Of a stretch of 47,354 bases of DNA, positions 25,479 through 34,194 are shown one piece after another. Numbering within the stretch: position 1 is the first letter of the stretch; every line of letters starts with the position of its first letter. The stretch is taken from assembly GCA_018336195.1 (NCBI GenBank), contig JAGXQV010000028.1:1-47354 (forward strand), in the 5' to 3' direction. A model generated the notes under the pieces. The model saw nothing but the letters and a program-made list of their open reading frames with translations, had not been told where the DNA came from and made no database searches. Position numbers and translations under genes: made by a program. The stretch comes from Sulfuricella sp. Lineage in GTDB: Bacteria; Pseudomonadota; Gammaproteobacteria; Burkholderiales; Sulfuricellaceae.

Positions 25479-27493
25479 TGATCCGTTTTCCCGCCGTCCC
25501 GCCCCGCCTGCAAGCGCTGGTCAAGCGTTTCGGGCTGCCCTGGGCGGGCATGGCGGCGGCCTTGCTGGCGTTGCTGCTTAGCCTGACCGGCTTGTGGCGC
25601 AACGTCGAGTTGCGCCTGTTCGACGAACTGATCGTGGCTACCGCGCCGAACCGGGTCGACCTGCCGATTACCCTCATCGGCATCGACGAACCGTCGTTTG
25701 CCGAAATCAAGCAGCAATGGCCCTGGCCGCGCAGTCTGCACGGCAAGCTGGTGGACAACCTGAGGGAAGCGGGGGTCGCCGTGGTGGGCTTCGACGTGCT
25801 GTTTTCCGAGGCCACCACACTTGCCGAGGACGGTGCTTTCGCCAAGGCGATCAAACGCCACGGCAGCGTGGTGCTGGCGGCGGACATGTTCTACGAGGAA
25901 ACCAGCGCGGTGCGTCAGTGGAAACGGGTCGAGCCGCTCAAGACCTTCAACGATGCCGGGGCCGTGACCGGCTTCATCTCGGTGCAGATCGACCCGGACG
26001 GTGTGCAGCGCCAGGTGCCGGATTATCGGGACGCCTTCTGGCGTGAAATCCTCTCCCTGTTCGACCGCAAGAATCCCGGCGTGGTCGCGCAACTCGATGC
26101 CTCGCCGGATATGCGCATCCGCTACCTGGGCGGCCCGCATACCTTCAACTACATCCCCTATTACCAGATGCTCGAGCCGGACAAATACCTGCCGCCGCAC
26201 TGGAAGGATTTTCTCAAGGACAACATCGTCCTGGTCGGGCGCAACCTCAAGGCTACCACCGAAGTGCGCAGCGCCCAGTCGGACATGTTCCAGACGCCGT
26301 TTTTCTCGCTCGCCAACGAATTGACGCCAGGGGTGGAAATCCACGCGACCATGATCGCCAACATGGTTGCCGGCGAGCCGTTGCGCGAAGCCGCAGTGCG
26401 CTGGACGCTGCTGCTGTGGCTGGTAACGTCGGCGCTGTCGGTGTATCTGATGCGCCGCTGGTCGCCGGTGAAAAGCGGGGCGATAGGCCTCGGGCTGATC
26501 GCTGCCATCGCCGGTGGCGGATATGCCCTGCTGACCCAGGCATTGCTGTGGATACCTGCGGCCGGGGCGATGCTGACGGTGTTCCTGGTCTATCTCGCAC
26601 AGGGTGGTGTTGCCTATTTCCTCGAACAGCGCCAGCGCCGCCAGATCAAGATGGCGTTTTCCATGTACGTCGCCCCGGCTGTGGTGGAGGAAATGATCGC
26701 CCACCCGGAACGCCTCAAGCTGGGCGGCGAGCGTCGCGAACTGACCCTGCTGTTCACCGACCTGGCCGGCTTCACCAGCATTTCCGAGGCGCTCGACGCC
26801 GAAGCGGTGGCGGCGATCCTCAACCGCCATCTCACCGAAATGACCGAAATCGTGTTGCGCTACCACGGTACCGTCGACAAGTTCATCGGCGATGCGGTGA
26901 TGGCCTTCTGGGGCGCGCCGATTCTCGATGCCGAGCAATCCGTGCACGCCGTCAAGGCAGCCATGGAGATGCAGGAGAAAATCGCCGCGATGCGTGCCGA
27001 AGTGCTCGCCAACGGCGGTCCGGAACTCCAGATGCGCATCGGCGTACATCGCGGCGACTGTATCGTTGGCAACATGGGCGGCGACAACCGTTTCGACTAC
27101 ACCGCCATCGGCGATTCGGTGAACCTCGCGTCGCGCCTGGAAGGGGTGAACAAGGTCTACCACACCGGCATCCTCATCTCGGAAACCGCAGCGCAAGCGG
27201 TGGCCGGGCAGATCGGCCTGCGCCAGGTGGATAGCGTGCGGGTCAAGGGCAAGCATCAGGGGGTGGGCATCTATACGCCGTGCCTCGACGAGCGCCTGGT
27301 CAACCTCACTACCCTCGGACTCGACGCTTACCGCGCCGGCCAGTGGGAACTTGCCGAGGAACGCTGGCAGGCGGTGCTCGCCGAATATCCCGACGATCCC
27401 GTTGCCCTGACCTTTCTGGGGCGCCTGCAGCACTACCGCGAAAATGGCTGGCCCGACAATTGGGACGGCGTGACTACTCTCGAATCCAAGTAA
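25478..27493 (+). CDS. CHASE2-domain class III adenylate cyclase
   Basis: A 671-residue membrane enzyme predicted to make cAMP. One N-terminal helix (about residues 23-41) is followed by a periplasmic CHASE2 domain (about 45-310, with LITLIGIDEPSF-like and WPWPRSLHGKLVDNL). Three membrane helices come next (about 310-385), then the cyclase domain. Metal ligands are D428 (LFTDLAGF) and D472 (FIGDAVM). K468 is the adenine-specifying Lys. N549 and R553 of VNLASR are the transition-state residues. All catalytic positions are therefore intact and the pattern favours ATP over GTP. The C-terminus adds a short TPR-like tail. The start overlaps the stop of the FecR-barrel gene by 1 bp, and the two products share the periplasm, suggesting direct signalling. 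It converges on a lipoprotein gene 3 bp away. Confidence 0.92.
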   Translation: MIRFPAVPPRLQALVKRFGLPWAGMAAALLALLLSLTGLWRNVELRLFDELIVATAPNRVDLPITLIGIDEPSFAEIKQQWPWPRSLHGKLVDNLREAGVAVVGFDVLFSEATTLAEDGAFAKAIKRHGSVVLAADMFYEETSAVRQWKRVEPLKTFNDAGAVTGFISVQIDPDGVQRQVPDYRDAFWREILSLFDRKNPGVVAQLDASPDMRIRYLGGPHTFNYIPYYQMLEPDKYLPPHWKDFLKDNIVLVGRNLKATTEVRSAQSDMFQTPFFSLANELTPGVEIHATMIANMVAGEPLREAAVRWTLLLWLVTSALSVYLMRRWSPVKSGAIGLGLIAAIAGGGYALLTQALLWIPAAGAMLTVFLVYLAQGGVAYFLEQRQRRQIKMAFSMYVAPAVVEEMIAHPERLKLGGERRELTLLFTDLAGFTSISEALDAEAVAAILNRHLTEMTEIVLRYHGTVDKFIGDAVMAFWGAPILDAEQSVHAVKAAMEMQEKIAAMRAEVLANGGPELQMRIGVHRGDCIVGNMGGDNRFDYTAIGDSVNLASRLEGVNKVYHTGILISETAAQAVAGQIGLRQVDSVRVKGKHQGVGIYTPCLDERLVNLTTLGLDAYRAGQWELAEERWQAVLAEYPDDPVALTFLGRLQHYRENGWPDNWDGVTTLESK

Positions 27494-27496
27494 TTC

Positions 27497-28075
27497 CTAG
27501 CGGACGTTGAGCAACCGCGACTCGCCGATTCCCTGGAACGGCCCGAGCGGATTGCGGCTGTCCTCGTGCTCGTGAATGTGGGGCTGGCCGCCGGTCAGCT
27601 TGTAGATCACCACGCCGTCCTTGATGAGGATGACGCCGTTGAAGCGCCACCCGACGATATCGGTCTTGCGCTGGAAATTCAGGAAGTCCACCCAGAAGTT
27701 GCCGAAGCGCTTGCGTTTCAGCGAACGTTGGTCCACTTCGTAGCCGCTACATGCGGATTTTGCTTGCAGGCATTCGCGAACCCCGGCTTCCAAGTCGTTG
27801 GGGTCGATGGCCGGGCTGGGGATGAAGCGGCGCAACACGTCTGAATAATTGAGCAGGGTGATGTTGGGATTGGAGAGCGGATCAAGCTTGAGGCGCTTGA
27901 GATCAGCTACCGTAGTGACGCGGGGGACGATCTGGTTGAAGGTCTGCTGGGCATCTTCAAAGCTCTGCCAGGGGCTTTCCGCTACGGTTTCGCCGCGGGG
28001 CAGCAGATCGCCGCAGCCTGTGGTCAATACCGGCAGGAGAAACGCCAAGACAAGCGAAATGGGGGGCTTCGACAT
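27497..28075 (-). CDS. putative lipoprotein of unknown function
   Basis: A 192-residue protein whose N-terminus (MSKPPISLVLAFLLPVLTTGC) is a lipoprotein-type signal with Cys21 as the probable lipidation site, although the -3 residue is Thr and not the usual Leu. Residue +2 is Gly, so export to the outer membrane is expected rather than inner-membrane retention. The body contains DVLRRFIPSPAIDPNDLEAGVREC and a C-terminal WRFNGVILIKDGVVIYKLTGG; two further Cys residues could form a disulfide. I do not recognise the family. AAAGGA precedes the ATG. It ends 3 bp from the convergent cyclase gene with no visible terminator. Confidence 0.75.
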   Translation of the reverse strand: MSKPPISLVLAFLLPVLTTGCGDLLPRGETVAESPWQSFEDAQQTFNQIVPRVTTVADLKRLKLDPLSNPNITLLNYSDVLRRFIPSPAIDPNDLEAGVRECLQAKSACSGYEVDQRSLKRKRFGNFWVDFLNFQRKTDIVGWRFNGVILIKDGVVIYKLTGGQPHIHEHEDSRNPLGPFQGIGESRLLNVR

Positions 28076-28134
28076 GAGGTGATCCTTTGCAAACGAACCG
28101 GTTCATAGGCAAAGTTTAGCAGCCGCAGCGCAAT

Positions 28135-28890
28135 TTATCCGGGGTACACCCGCTCATAGAGTTTCTTCCCGGCATAGGCCAGCACCGGAAAAACCACGGC
28201 GAAGACCGGCAGGAACAGCAACAGCGAGGCAAAAATCCCCAGCGTCAGGAGCAGCGCCCATGTCATGGCGACCAGGAAATTGGCAAACACGCCGCGCACG
28301 CTGGCGCCCACCGCGCCGGCCAGGTCGCAGCGGCGGTAAAACAGCAGCGGCACGGCGAAGGCGCTGATCACGAAAATGGCGAGGGCGATCGCCGCCCCCA
28401 TCACCGAAGTGAATAGCAAGAAGGAAATCAGGCTCCACTCGCTGAACAGTGCAGCAAGGAATTGCGCCAGGTAAAAAGTGGGGGTGGTACCGAAATACAG
28501 GCTGTACACCGTGGTCGCATCGGTGAGCCATACCAGAAACAGGAACACGCAGACCAATGCCAGTACCCACAGACGGGGCGGACTGAGACGAAACCCGGTA
28601 AAGACGTCTCCGAGCTGCGGTGCTTCACCTTTTTCCAGGCGATCCGCGACACTGAAAAAACCGCACAGGAGTATCGGCGCGACCAGCATGAAGGCGCCGA
28701 CGATGGGAAAAACCATCGGGGTGAAGCCCAGTGATGTGGCGCTATACAGGAGAACAAAACCCAGCGCGGCGAACAGGCCGGCATAGGCGAAGCTGATGCC
28801 CTGAGTGCGGCGGAAGGTCAGCCAGCCGTGACGCAGGCAGTCACCGAGGTCGGCAAAGGCGACTTTGAGCGGGGCGAGCGGCTCGGCCAC
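28135..28890 (-). CDS. DUF2189-family integral membrane protein
   Basis: A 251-residue protein with about six membrane helices. It has features of the DUF2189 family: an N-terminal amphipathic stretch (DLGDCLRHGWLTFRRT), FPIVGAFMLVAPILLCGFFSVADRLEKGE, and a C-terminal RRCDLAGAVGASVRGVFAN segment. No biochemical function is established for the family. The start is a GTG at 28890, two bases after the TAA of the SPOR-domain gene, so translation is probably coupled; an ATG start further in is possible. Confidence 0.8.
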   Translation of the reverse strand: MAEPLAPLKVAFADLGDCLRHGWLTFRRTQGISFAYAGLFAALGFVLLYSATSLGFTPMVFPIVGAFMLVAPILLCGFFSVADRLEKGEAPQLGDVFTGFRLSPPRLWVLALVCVFLFLVWLTDATTVYSLYFGTTPTFYLAQFLAALFSEWSLISFLLFTSVMGAAIALAIFVISAFAVPLLFYRRCDLAGAVGASVRGVFANFLVAMTWALLLTLGIFASLLLFLPVFAVVFPVLAYAGKKLYERVYPG

Positions 28891-28892
28891 GT

Positions 28893-29732
28893 TTATTTGA
28901 GTGGCACCAGTACCGCGTTGATCCCCAATCCGCGTACCTTCGCCATGGCTTGTTCGGCTTCCGTCTTGTTCTTGAACGGCCCGACGTTGAGCTTGGTTTC
29001 GGTATACGACTGGATGCCTTGCTGGGTCAGCTTTTCCTGCATCTGCAAGGCATTCGCCGGGTTGGAAAAGACTCCCAGTTGCACGGCATATCCCTTGCCG
29101 CCACCACCTCCAGATGAAACAGGTGGGGGAGGGAGCGGCTGCGCTTTTTCGACAAGCGCCGGTTTGGCCGGGGGCGGCACAGGTGCCGGAGCCTTCTGCG
29201 GTTCCAGCGGCTTCTTGGCTTCAGCAACCCGGGCTGCCGCCTCGCTGGCTTTGGCCGCGGTGTCCTTGGTCGCCGGGGTGGCCTCGGGAGCAACTCGCGC
29301 TTTGGCGGCTTTGTCCGGCGTCACCGGCACCAGGGTGGGGGCAGCGGAAACTTCCGTTTCATGACTGGATTTTTGCGGCAGCGGTTTGGCCGATTTGGCG
29401 GCGGGAACACTGGCCTGCTGGTTGATTACCTGAGGAGGAGGGGGCGGCGCGGTGGTGGGCGGCTCGTCCTTCTCCGGCAGGGCTTCGGCAACTGCGGAAA
29501 CCGCAGGTGGAGACGGTTCGGCGGCTTCCACGGCGGAAGCGGGGAGACGTTGCGGGACCGGCTCTGCCGGTAGAACGGTGTGTTGCGGCTGGGGGGGCGG
29601 TTTGTTGCTATGCGACAGCATGGTCAATCCGACTGCCGCGACGGCAGCCAGCGCCACCGCGACGCCGACCCGCTTGATGGCGCGTTTTTTTATCTCGTCC
29701 TGGCTGACCTGGTTTTCTTCCGGTTCCGTCAT
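28893..29732 (-). CDS. SPOR-domain protein with a single membrane anchor
   Basis: A 279-residue protein. The start at 29732 is supported by GGGGGAGA about 8 bp upstream; the longer upstream frame lacks protein character. A cytoplasmic N-terminus of about 20 residues precedes one helix (VGVAVALAAVAAVGLTMLS). A long Pro/Ala/Lys-rich periplasmic linker follows (about 42-200), ending in a Gly run, then a C-terminal SPOR domain (YAVQLGVFSNPANALQMQEKL to the end). SPOR domains bind denuded glycan strands in septal peptidoglycan, so a role at the division site, FtsN/DedD-like, is probable. In other Betaproteobacteria such genes often lie near folC/cvpA; that context is absent here. Confidence 0.88.
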   Translation of the reverse strand: MTEPEENQVSQDEIKKRAIKRVGVAVALAAVAAVGLTMLSHSNKPPPQPQHTVLPAEPVPQRLPASAVEAAEPSPPAVSAVAEALPEKDEPPTTAPPPPPQVINQQASVPAAKSAKPLPQKSSHETEVSAAPTLVPVTPDKAAKARVAPEATPATKDTAAKASEAAARVAEAKKPLEPQKAPAPVPPPAKPALVEKAQPLPPPPVSSGGGGGKGYAVQLGVFSNPANALQMQEKLTQQGIQSYTETKLNVGPFKNKTEAEQAMAKVRGLGINAVLVPLK

Positions 29733-29830
29733 TTTTCTTGTCTCCCCCTTGCGGAAACGCTGAGTTCGGAGGATGTTAGCATGGTTATCCGGGAGACGAC
29801 AGATGAACATGGCAAGTGCTTTCTTTGCGT

Positions 29831-29836
29831 TATAAT
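29831..29836 (+). promoter_or_regulatory. -10 element of tsaB, implying a near-leaderless mRNA
   Basis: A perfect TATAAT ends 11 bp before the tsaB ATG. Transcription would start about 5 bases before the start codon, and no ribosome binding site is present in that space. No consensus -35 was found. Confidence 0.5.
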
Positions 29837-29847
29837 CCGCGCTTCTC

Positions 29848-30519
29848 ATGAAGATTCTCGCTTTCGATACTTCCACCGAATATTGCTCGGTCGCCCTGTG
29901 GGCGGACGGCGCGGTTACGGTACGCGAAGTCCACGCCGGTCAGCGCCATTCCACGCTATTGCTGCCGATGGTGGAGGAAGTGCTGGGCGAAGCCGGGACA
30001 ACCTTGACTGCGCTGGACGGGATTGCCTACGGCAGCGGACCGGGTTCCTTCACGGGCCTGCGCATCGGCTGCGGAGTGGCGCAAGGATTGGCGTTGGGCG
30101 TGGATTTGCCGGTAGCGGGGGTGTGTACCCTACTGGCGCTAGCGCAGGGTAGTGGCGCGCAACGGGTGATCGCCTGTCTCGATGCGCGGATGGGCGAGGT
30201 CTACCACGCCGCCTACCAGCGCGATGGACAAGACTGGCGGGAAGTCTGCGAACCGGGACTGTATGCGCCGTCCGCCGCACCGCTCCCCGAGTCCGGTGAT
30301 TGGGCCGGTTGCGGCAGTGGTTTCGCCGCCTATGGCGATGCTTTGAAAGCGCGCTACGGCGCCATGTTGAATAGTGTTCTTCCCGATTTTTATCCGTGCG
30401 CTACCAATATCGCCGCGCTGGCCGCACCCCGCTTCGCTAGCGGCGCAGGCATGGACGCCGCGCTGGTCGCGCCGCTGTATATCCGCAACAAGGTTGCGCT
30501 GAAAACCAGCGAACGATGA
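29848..30519 (+). CDS. tsaB: tRNA threonylcarbamoyladenosine biosynthesis protein TsaB
   Basis: A 223-residue ASKHA-fold protein that scaffolds TsaD and TsaE in making t6A37 of ANN-decoding tRNAs. It starts KILAFDTSTEYCSVAL, the conserved first ATPase-fold strand, and has the QRHSTLLLPMVEEVL and YGSGPGSFTGLRIG signatures. Length is typical. It lacks the metal-binding His pair of TsaD, as expected for TsaB. It heads a chain of overlapping genes, sharing ATGA with rimI, a very common pairing. Confidence 0.96.
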   Translation: MKILAFDTSTEYCSVALWADGAVTVREVHAGQRHSTLLLPMVEEVLGEAGTTLTALDGIAYGSGPGSFTGLRIGCGVAQGLALGVDLPVAGVCTLLALAQGSGAQRVIACLDARMGEVYHAAYQRDGQDWREVCEPGLYAPSAAPLPESGDWAGCGSGFAAYGDALKARYGAMLNSVLPDFYPCATNIAALAAPRFASGAGMDAALVAPLYIRNKVALKTSER

Positions 30520-30977
30520 ACGCCGTCCTGCAACCCGCCTCGCTTTATCGCCCGATGTCCCCCGAGGATGTCGAGGAAGTGGTGCAAATCGAGCGCGAAA
30601 TTTATCCCCACCCGTGGACACCCGGCAATTTCGCCGATTCGCTGCGGGCCGGCTACTGTTGTTGGATCAACGATTTCGGTGGTGAAACTGCCAGCTACGG
30701 GGTAATGCTGGTGGCGGCGGGCGAGGCGCAACTGCTTAATTTGGGCGTGGCCACCGCTTGGCAGCGACGCGGGCTGGGCCGGGAAATGCTCCTCCATCTG
30801 GCCGAGGTGGCGCGCGACCACTCTGCCGGGATCATGCTCCTGGAAGTGCGGATTTCCAATGCGCCGGCGCGAGGGTTGTACGTGAAATCCGGTTTTCGCG
30901 AACTGGGCATCCGCAAGAACTATTATCCCGCCGCGCAGGGCCGCGAAGATGCGGTAGTGATGGAGTTGGCGCTGTGA
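30516..30977 (+). CDS. rimI: ribosomal protein alanine N-acetyltransferase RimI
   Basis: A 153-residue GNAT acetyltransferase that modifies the N-terminal alanine of ribosomal protein bS18. It shows IEREIYPHPWTPGNFADSL near the N-terminus. The acetyl-CoA-binding motif A is LLNLGVATAWQRRGLGREML, with the Q/RRxGxG/A pyrophosphate loop. LEVRISNAPARGLYVKSGF and RKNYYP complete the RimI pattern. The ATG overlaps the tsaB stop by 4 bp, and its own stop overlaps the next GTG. Confidence 0.95.
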   Translation: MNAVLQPASLYRPMSPEDVEEVVQIEREIYPHPWTPGNFADSLRAGYCCWINDFGGETASYGVMLVAAGEAQLLNLGVATAWQRRGLGREMLLHLAEVARDHSAGIMLLEVRISNAPARGLYVKSGFRELGIRKNYYPAAQGREDAVVMELAL

Positions 30978-31759
30978 ATTCCCGTCACGATGTTTATCTC
31001 AAGGAAATGGGGCTGGGGCCGCGCTGGCGCTTGCGCCGGGCGCCGCTTGAGGATATTCCCGAAGTCGAGCGTGAACCCGATCCCGTGGCCGTGCCGCCGG
31101 TGGTCGAGGCCGTGCCGGAACCCGTCCGGTTTTCCCCGCCGTCCGCCGCCATCCCAATACCGCCGCCCACCTTGGAAAGCCCATCGCCTGCCGGCCTGGA
31201 TTGGCCGGCGCTGAATGCGGCGATCCGCGCTTGCCGTGCCTGTCCGCTGCACAAAACCCGCACCCAAGCGGTGCCCGGTGTCGGGGACATGCAGGCCGAG
31301 TGGCTGTTCGTCGGAGAAGCGCCCGGCGCGGACGAGGATGTGCAGGGCGAGCCTTTCGTCGGCCAGGCCGGCAAGTTGCTCGACAACATGCTGGCGGGTA
31401 TCGGCCTGAAGCGTGGCGAGAAGGTCTACATCGCCAACGTGCTGAAGTGTCGCCCGCCCGGCAACCGTAATCCCGAGGCTGGTGAAGTGCAGTGCTGCGA
31501 GCCGTTCCTGGTGCGCCAGGTCGAACTTCTCCAGCCCAAGCTGATTGTCGCGCTGGGCAAATTCGCCGCCCAGACCCTGCTGGGCCAGGAAGCCACCATC
31601 GCCAGCCTGCGCGGCAAGGTGCACCAGTATCGGGGCATCCCGCTGATCGTCACCTACCATCCCGCCTACCTGCTGCGCAATCTGCCGGACAAGGCCAAGG
31701 CCTGGCAGGATTTGTGTCTCGCCGTGAAAACCCGGCGCGCCCTGGAGGAGCCGGCATGA
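30974..31759 (+). CDS. family 4 uracil-DNA glycosylase (Fe-S type)
   Basis: A 261-residue protein that removes uracil from DNA. The GTG start at 30974 overlaps the rimI stop (GTGA); the longer upstream frame is the shadow of rimI. The N-terminal 85 residues include a Pro-rich linker. The core has the Fe-S ligands CRACPLH plus later Cys in VLKCRPPGNRNP and CCEPF. The catalytic motif is GEAPGADEDVQGEPFVGQAG, and motif B is VTYHPAYLLR. The Glu in GEAPG and the Fe-S pattern fit family 4 (UDGa-type) rather than family 1. It belongs to the tsaB-rimI chain, where a UDG gene is a frequent third member in Betaproteobacteria. Confidence 0.93.
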   Translation: MNSRHDVYLKEMGLGPRWRLRRAPLEDIPEVEREPDPVAVPPVVEAVPEPVRFSPPSAAIPIPPPTLESPSPAGLDWPALNAAIRACRACPLHKTRTQAVPGVGDMQAEWLFVGEAPGADEDVQGEPFVGQAGKLLDNMLAGIGLKRGEKVYIANVLKCRPPGNRNPEAGEVQCCEPFLVRQVELLQPKLIVALGKFAAQTLLGQEATIASLRGKVHQYRGIPLIVTYHPAYLLRNLPDKAKAWQDLCLAVKTRRALEEPA

Positions 31760-34194
31760 GTCCGGTACTCGATACTTCCGGCGATAGTTTTTACCGCGAC
31801 CTTATCAACCGGATTACCGAGGGATACTGGCTGCTCGGGCCGGATCAGCATATCGTCGAGGTCAACGATTCCCTGGTGAACATGCTCGGCTACCGGCACG
31901 AGGAATTCATCGGCAAGCATCCTTTCGATTTCGTCGACGAGGAAAACCTGGCGATTTTCCGCTCGCAAATCGCCCTGGCCGCCAAAACCCTGCACCGGGT
32001 TTACAACATCACCCTCAAAGCCAAGGGGGGCGAAGAAGTTCATTCCCATATCAGCGCCACCTCGGTTTACGACGAGTCCGGCAAACTGCTGCATTCCTTC
32101 GCCTTCATCACCAATGTCTCGCAACTGCGCCATGCCGAAGATGTACTCCACCAAACCCTGGGCGAACAGAAGATCATCCTGGAAAACGCCGAGATGGGTA
32201 TCGCCCTCGCCGGCGACCGTAAATTCCTGCGCTGCAACCGCCAGTTCGAGAAGCTCTTCGGTTATGGACGCGACGAACTGAAAGACCGCTTGAGCGGGGT
32301 GATCCACCCGTCCCGCGAGGCCTTCAACGAATTCCGCAAGGAAGCCCGCGCGGTGATGGGCAAGGGCACGCCCTACCGCACCGAACGCCTGATGCGGCGC
32401 AAGGACGGCGAACTGATCTGGTGCCGCATCGTCGGCAAGGCTATTGACCCCTCCGATCTGCCCAACGGCACCCTGTGGATGGTGGAAGACATCAGCGGCC
32501 AGCGCGAGGCCGAGGAAAACCTGCGGCTTGCCGCCAAGGTGTTCGACAGCAGCATCGAAGGCATTCTCATCACCGATGCCGCCAGCCGCATCATCACGGT
32601 GAACCAGGCTTTTACCCAGATTACCGGCTACCAGGCAGAGGATGCCATCGGCAATACCCCGGCCTTGCTGCAATCGGGCAAACACAACGCGGAGTTTTAC
32701 CGGGAAATGTGGCGGACCCTCCGGGAAACCGGCCAATGGCGCGGGGAGATTTGGAACCGCCGGAAAAGTGGCGAGACCTATTTGGAATGGCTGACCATCA
32801 GTGCGGTGAAGAACGACAAGGGTGAAATCGTCAATTTCGTCGCGGTGTTTTCCGACATCACCTCGCGTAAGCTCGCCGAGGAGCGTCTCAATTACCTGGC
32901 CAACCACGATGCCCTCACCGGCCTGCCCAATCGCGTGCTGTTCCTGGAGCGGTTGGGCCTGTCCCTGGCACGCGCTCACCGCACCCAGAAAATGGTGGCG
33001 GTGATGTTTTTCGACCTGGATCGCTTCAAGATCATCAACGACACCCTGGGCCATGCCGCCGGCGACCAGTTGTTGCAGGAAGTCGCCCTGCGGGTCAGCA
33101 CCTGCTTACGCGAGGACGACACGGTAGCGCGCTTGGGGGGCGACGAGTTCACCGTCATTCTGGAAGGTATCGGCGAAGAAAAATACGTGGCGATGGTGGC
33201 GCAAAAAATCATCGAGATCCTCGCCAAGCCGATCAAACTCGCGGACCACGAAATGTTCATCACCGCCAGCGTGGGGATCAGCGTCTATCCCAACGACGGT
33301 GTGGAATCCCACGCGCTGGTGCGTCATGCCGACGTGGCGATGTATCGCGCCAAGGAAATGGGCAAGAACAACTACCAGTTCTTCAAGACGGAAATGAATA
33401 CCCGCGCCTTCGAGCGCCTGACCCTGGAAAACAGCCTGCGCCGCGCCCTGGAGCGCAACGAATTCGAATTGCATTACCAGCCCCAGCTCGATCTTCGGAC
33501 GGGGCGGGTGGTCGGCGCGGAAGCGCTGATTCGCTGGCGTCATCCCGACATGGGGCTGATTTCGCCGGATCGTTTCATTCCGATTGCCGAGGAAACCGGC
33601 CTCATCATTCCCATCGGCGAATGGGTGCTGCGCAGCGCCTGCGCCCAGAACAAAGCCTGGCAAAAAGCTGGCCACGCGCCGCTGCACGTCGCCGTCAATC
33701 TCTCGGGACGGCAGTTCAAGCAAAAAGACCTGCTGCGCATGATTGAACGGGCCTTTGCCGAATCCGGACTGTCCCCGGAATACCTGGAACTGGAAATCAC
33801 CGAGAGTGTCATCATGGAACATGCCGATGAAACCATCGCTACCCTGGCCTGTATGAAATCCATGGGGTTCCAGCTTTCCATCGACGATTTCGGTACCGGC
33901 TACTCGTCGCTCAGTTACCTCAAGCGTTTCCCTATCGATACCCTGAAAATCGACCGCTCCTTCGTGCGCGACATCACCACCGACCAGGACGATGCCGCCA
34001 TCACCGCCGCGGTCATCGCGTTGGCGCACAGCTTGAAGCTCAAGGTGGTTGCGGAAGGCGTGGAAAATGCCGAACAGCTCGAATTTCTGCGCGGCCAGGG
34101 TTGCGACATGATCCAGGGTTTTCATTTCAGCCGCCCCATGAGCGTCGATGCGTTCACCCAAAGGCTGGCCGCCGGCTGGGAAAGCGCCGCCTGA
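31756..34194 (+). CDS. PAS-GGDEF-EAL cyclic-di-GMP signalling protein
   Basis: An 812-residue cytoplasmic protein; no membrane helix or signal peptide was seen. Three PAS domains (about residues 10-130, 140-255 and 265-380) precede a GGDEF domain with intact GGDEF at 461-465 and an RxxD inhibitory site at 452-455. An EAL domain follows, with EAL at 589-591, DDFGTGYSSL and LKIDRSFV. Both the cyclase and phosphodiesterase signatures appear intact, so either activity, or a switch between them set by the PAS sensors, is possible. The start at 31756 (ATGA overlap with the UDG gene) is preferred over the longer frame, which is UDG shadow. Its stop overlaps the next ATG by 1 bp. Confidence 0.95.
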   Translation: MSPVLDTSGDSFYRDLINRITEGYWLLGPDQHIVEVNDSLVNMLGYRHEEFIGKHPFDFVDEENLAIFRSQIALAAKTLHRVYNITLKAKGGEEVHSHISATSVYDESGKLLHSFAFITNVSQLRHAEDVLHQTLGEQKIILENAEMGIALAGDRKFLRCNRQFEKLFGYGRDELKDRLSGVIHPSREAFNEFRKEARAVMGKGTPYRTERLMRRKDGELIWCRIVGKAIDPSDLPNGTLWMVEDISGQREAEENLRLAAKVFDSSIEGILITDAASRIITVNQAFTQITGYQAEDAIGNTPALLQSGKHNAEFYREMWRTLRETGQWRGEIWNRRKSGETYLEWLTISAVKNDKGEIVNFVAVFSDITSRKLAEERLNYLANHDALTGLPNRVLFLERLGLSLARAHRTQKMVAVMFFDLDRFKIINDTLGHAAGDQLLQEVALRVSTCLREDDTVARLGGDEFTVILEGIGEEKYVAMVAQKIIEILAKPIKLADHEMFITASVGISVYPNDGVESHALVRHADVAMYRAKEMGKNNYQFFKTEMNTRAFERLTLENSLRRALERNEFELHYQPQLDLRTGRVVGAEALIRWRHPDMGLISPDRFIPIAEETGLIIPIGEWVLRSACAQNKAWQKAGHAPLHVAVNLSGRQFKQKDLLRMIERAFAESGLSPEYLELEITESVIMEHADETIATLACMKSMGFQLSIDDFGTGYSSLSYLKRFPIDTLKIDRSFVRDITTDQDDAAITAAVIALAHSLKLKVVAEGVENAEQLEFLRGQGCDMIQGFHFSRPMSVDAFTQRLAAGWESAA

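Noticed and set aside
25436..27433. 665-codon open frame on the minus strand opposite the cyclase gene
   Set aside because: Antisense shadow of an intact CHASE2-cyclase gene; no start signal and no recognisable domain.
28062..28085. Sequence resembling the 3' end of 16S rRNA (GGATCACCTC) before the lipoprotein gene
   Set aside because: It is a 10-bp chance match on the minus strand with no other rRNA sequence nearby.
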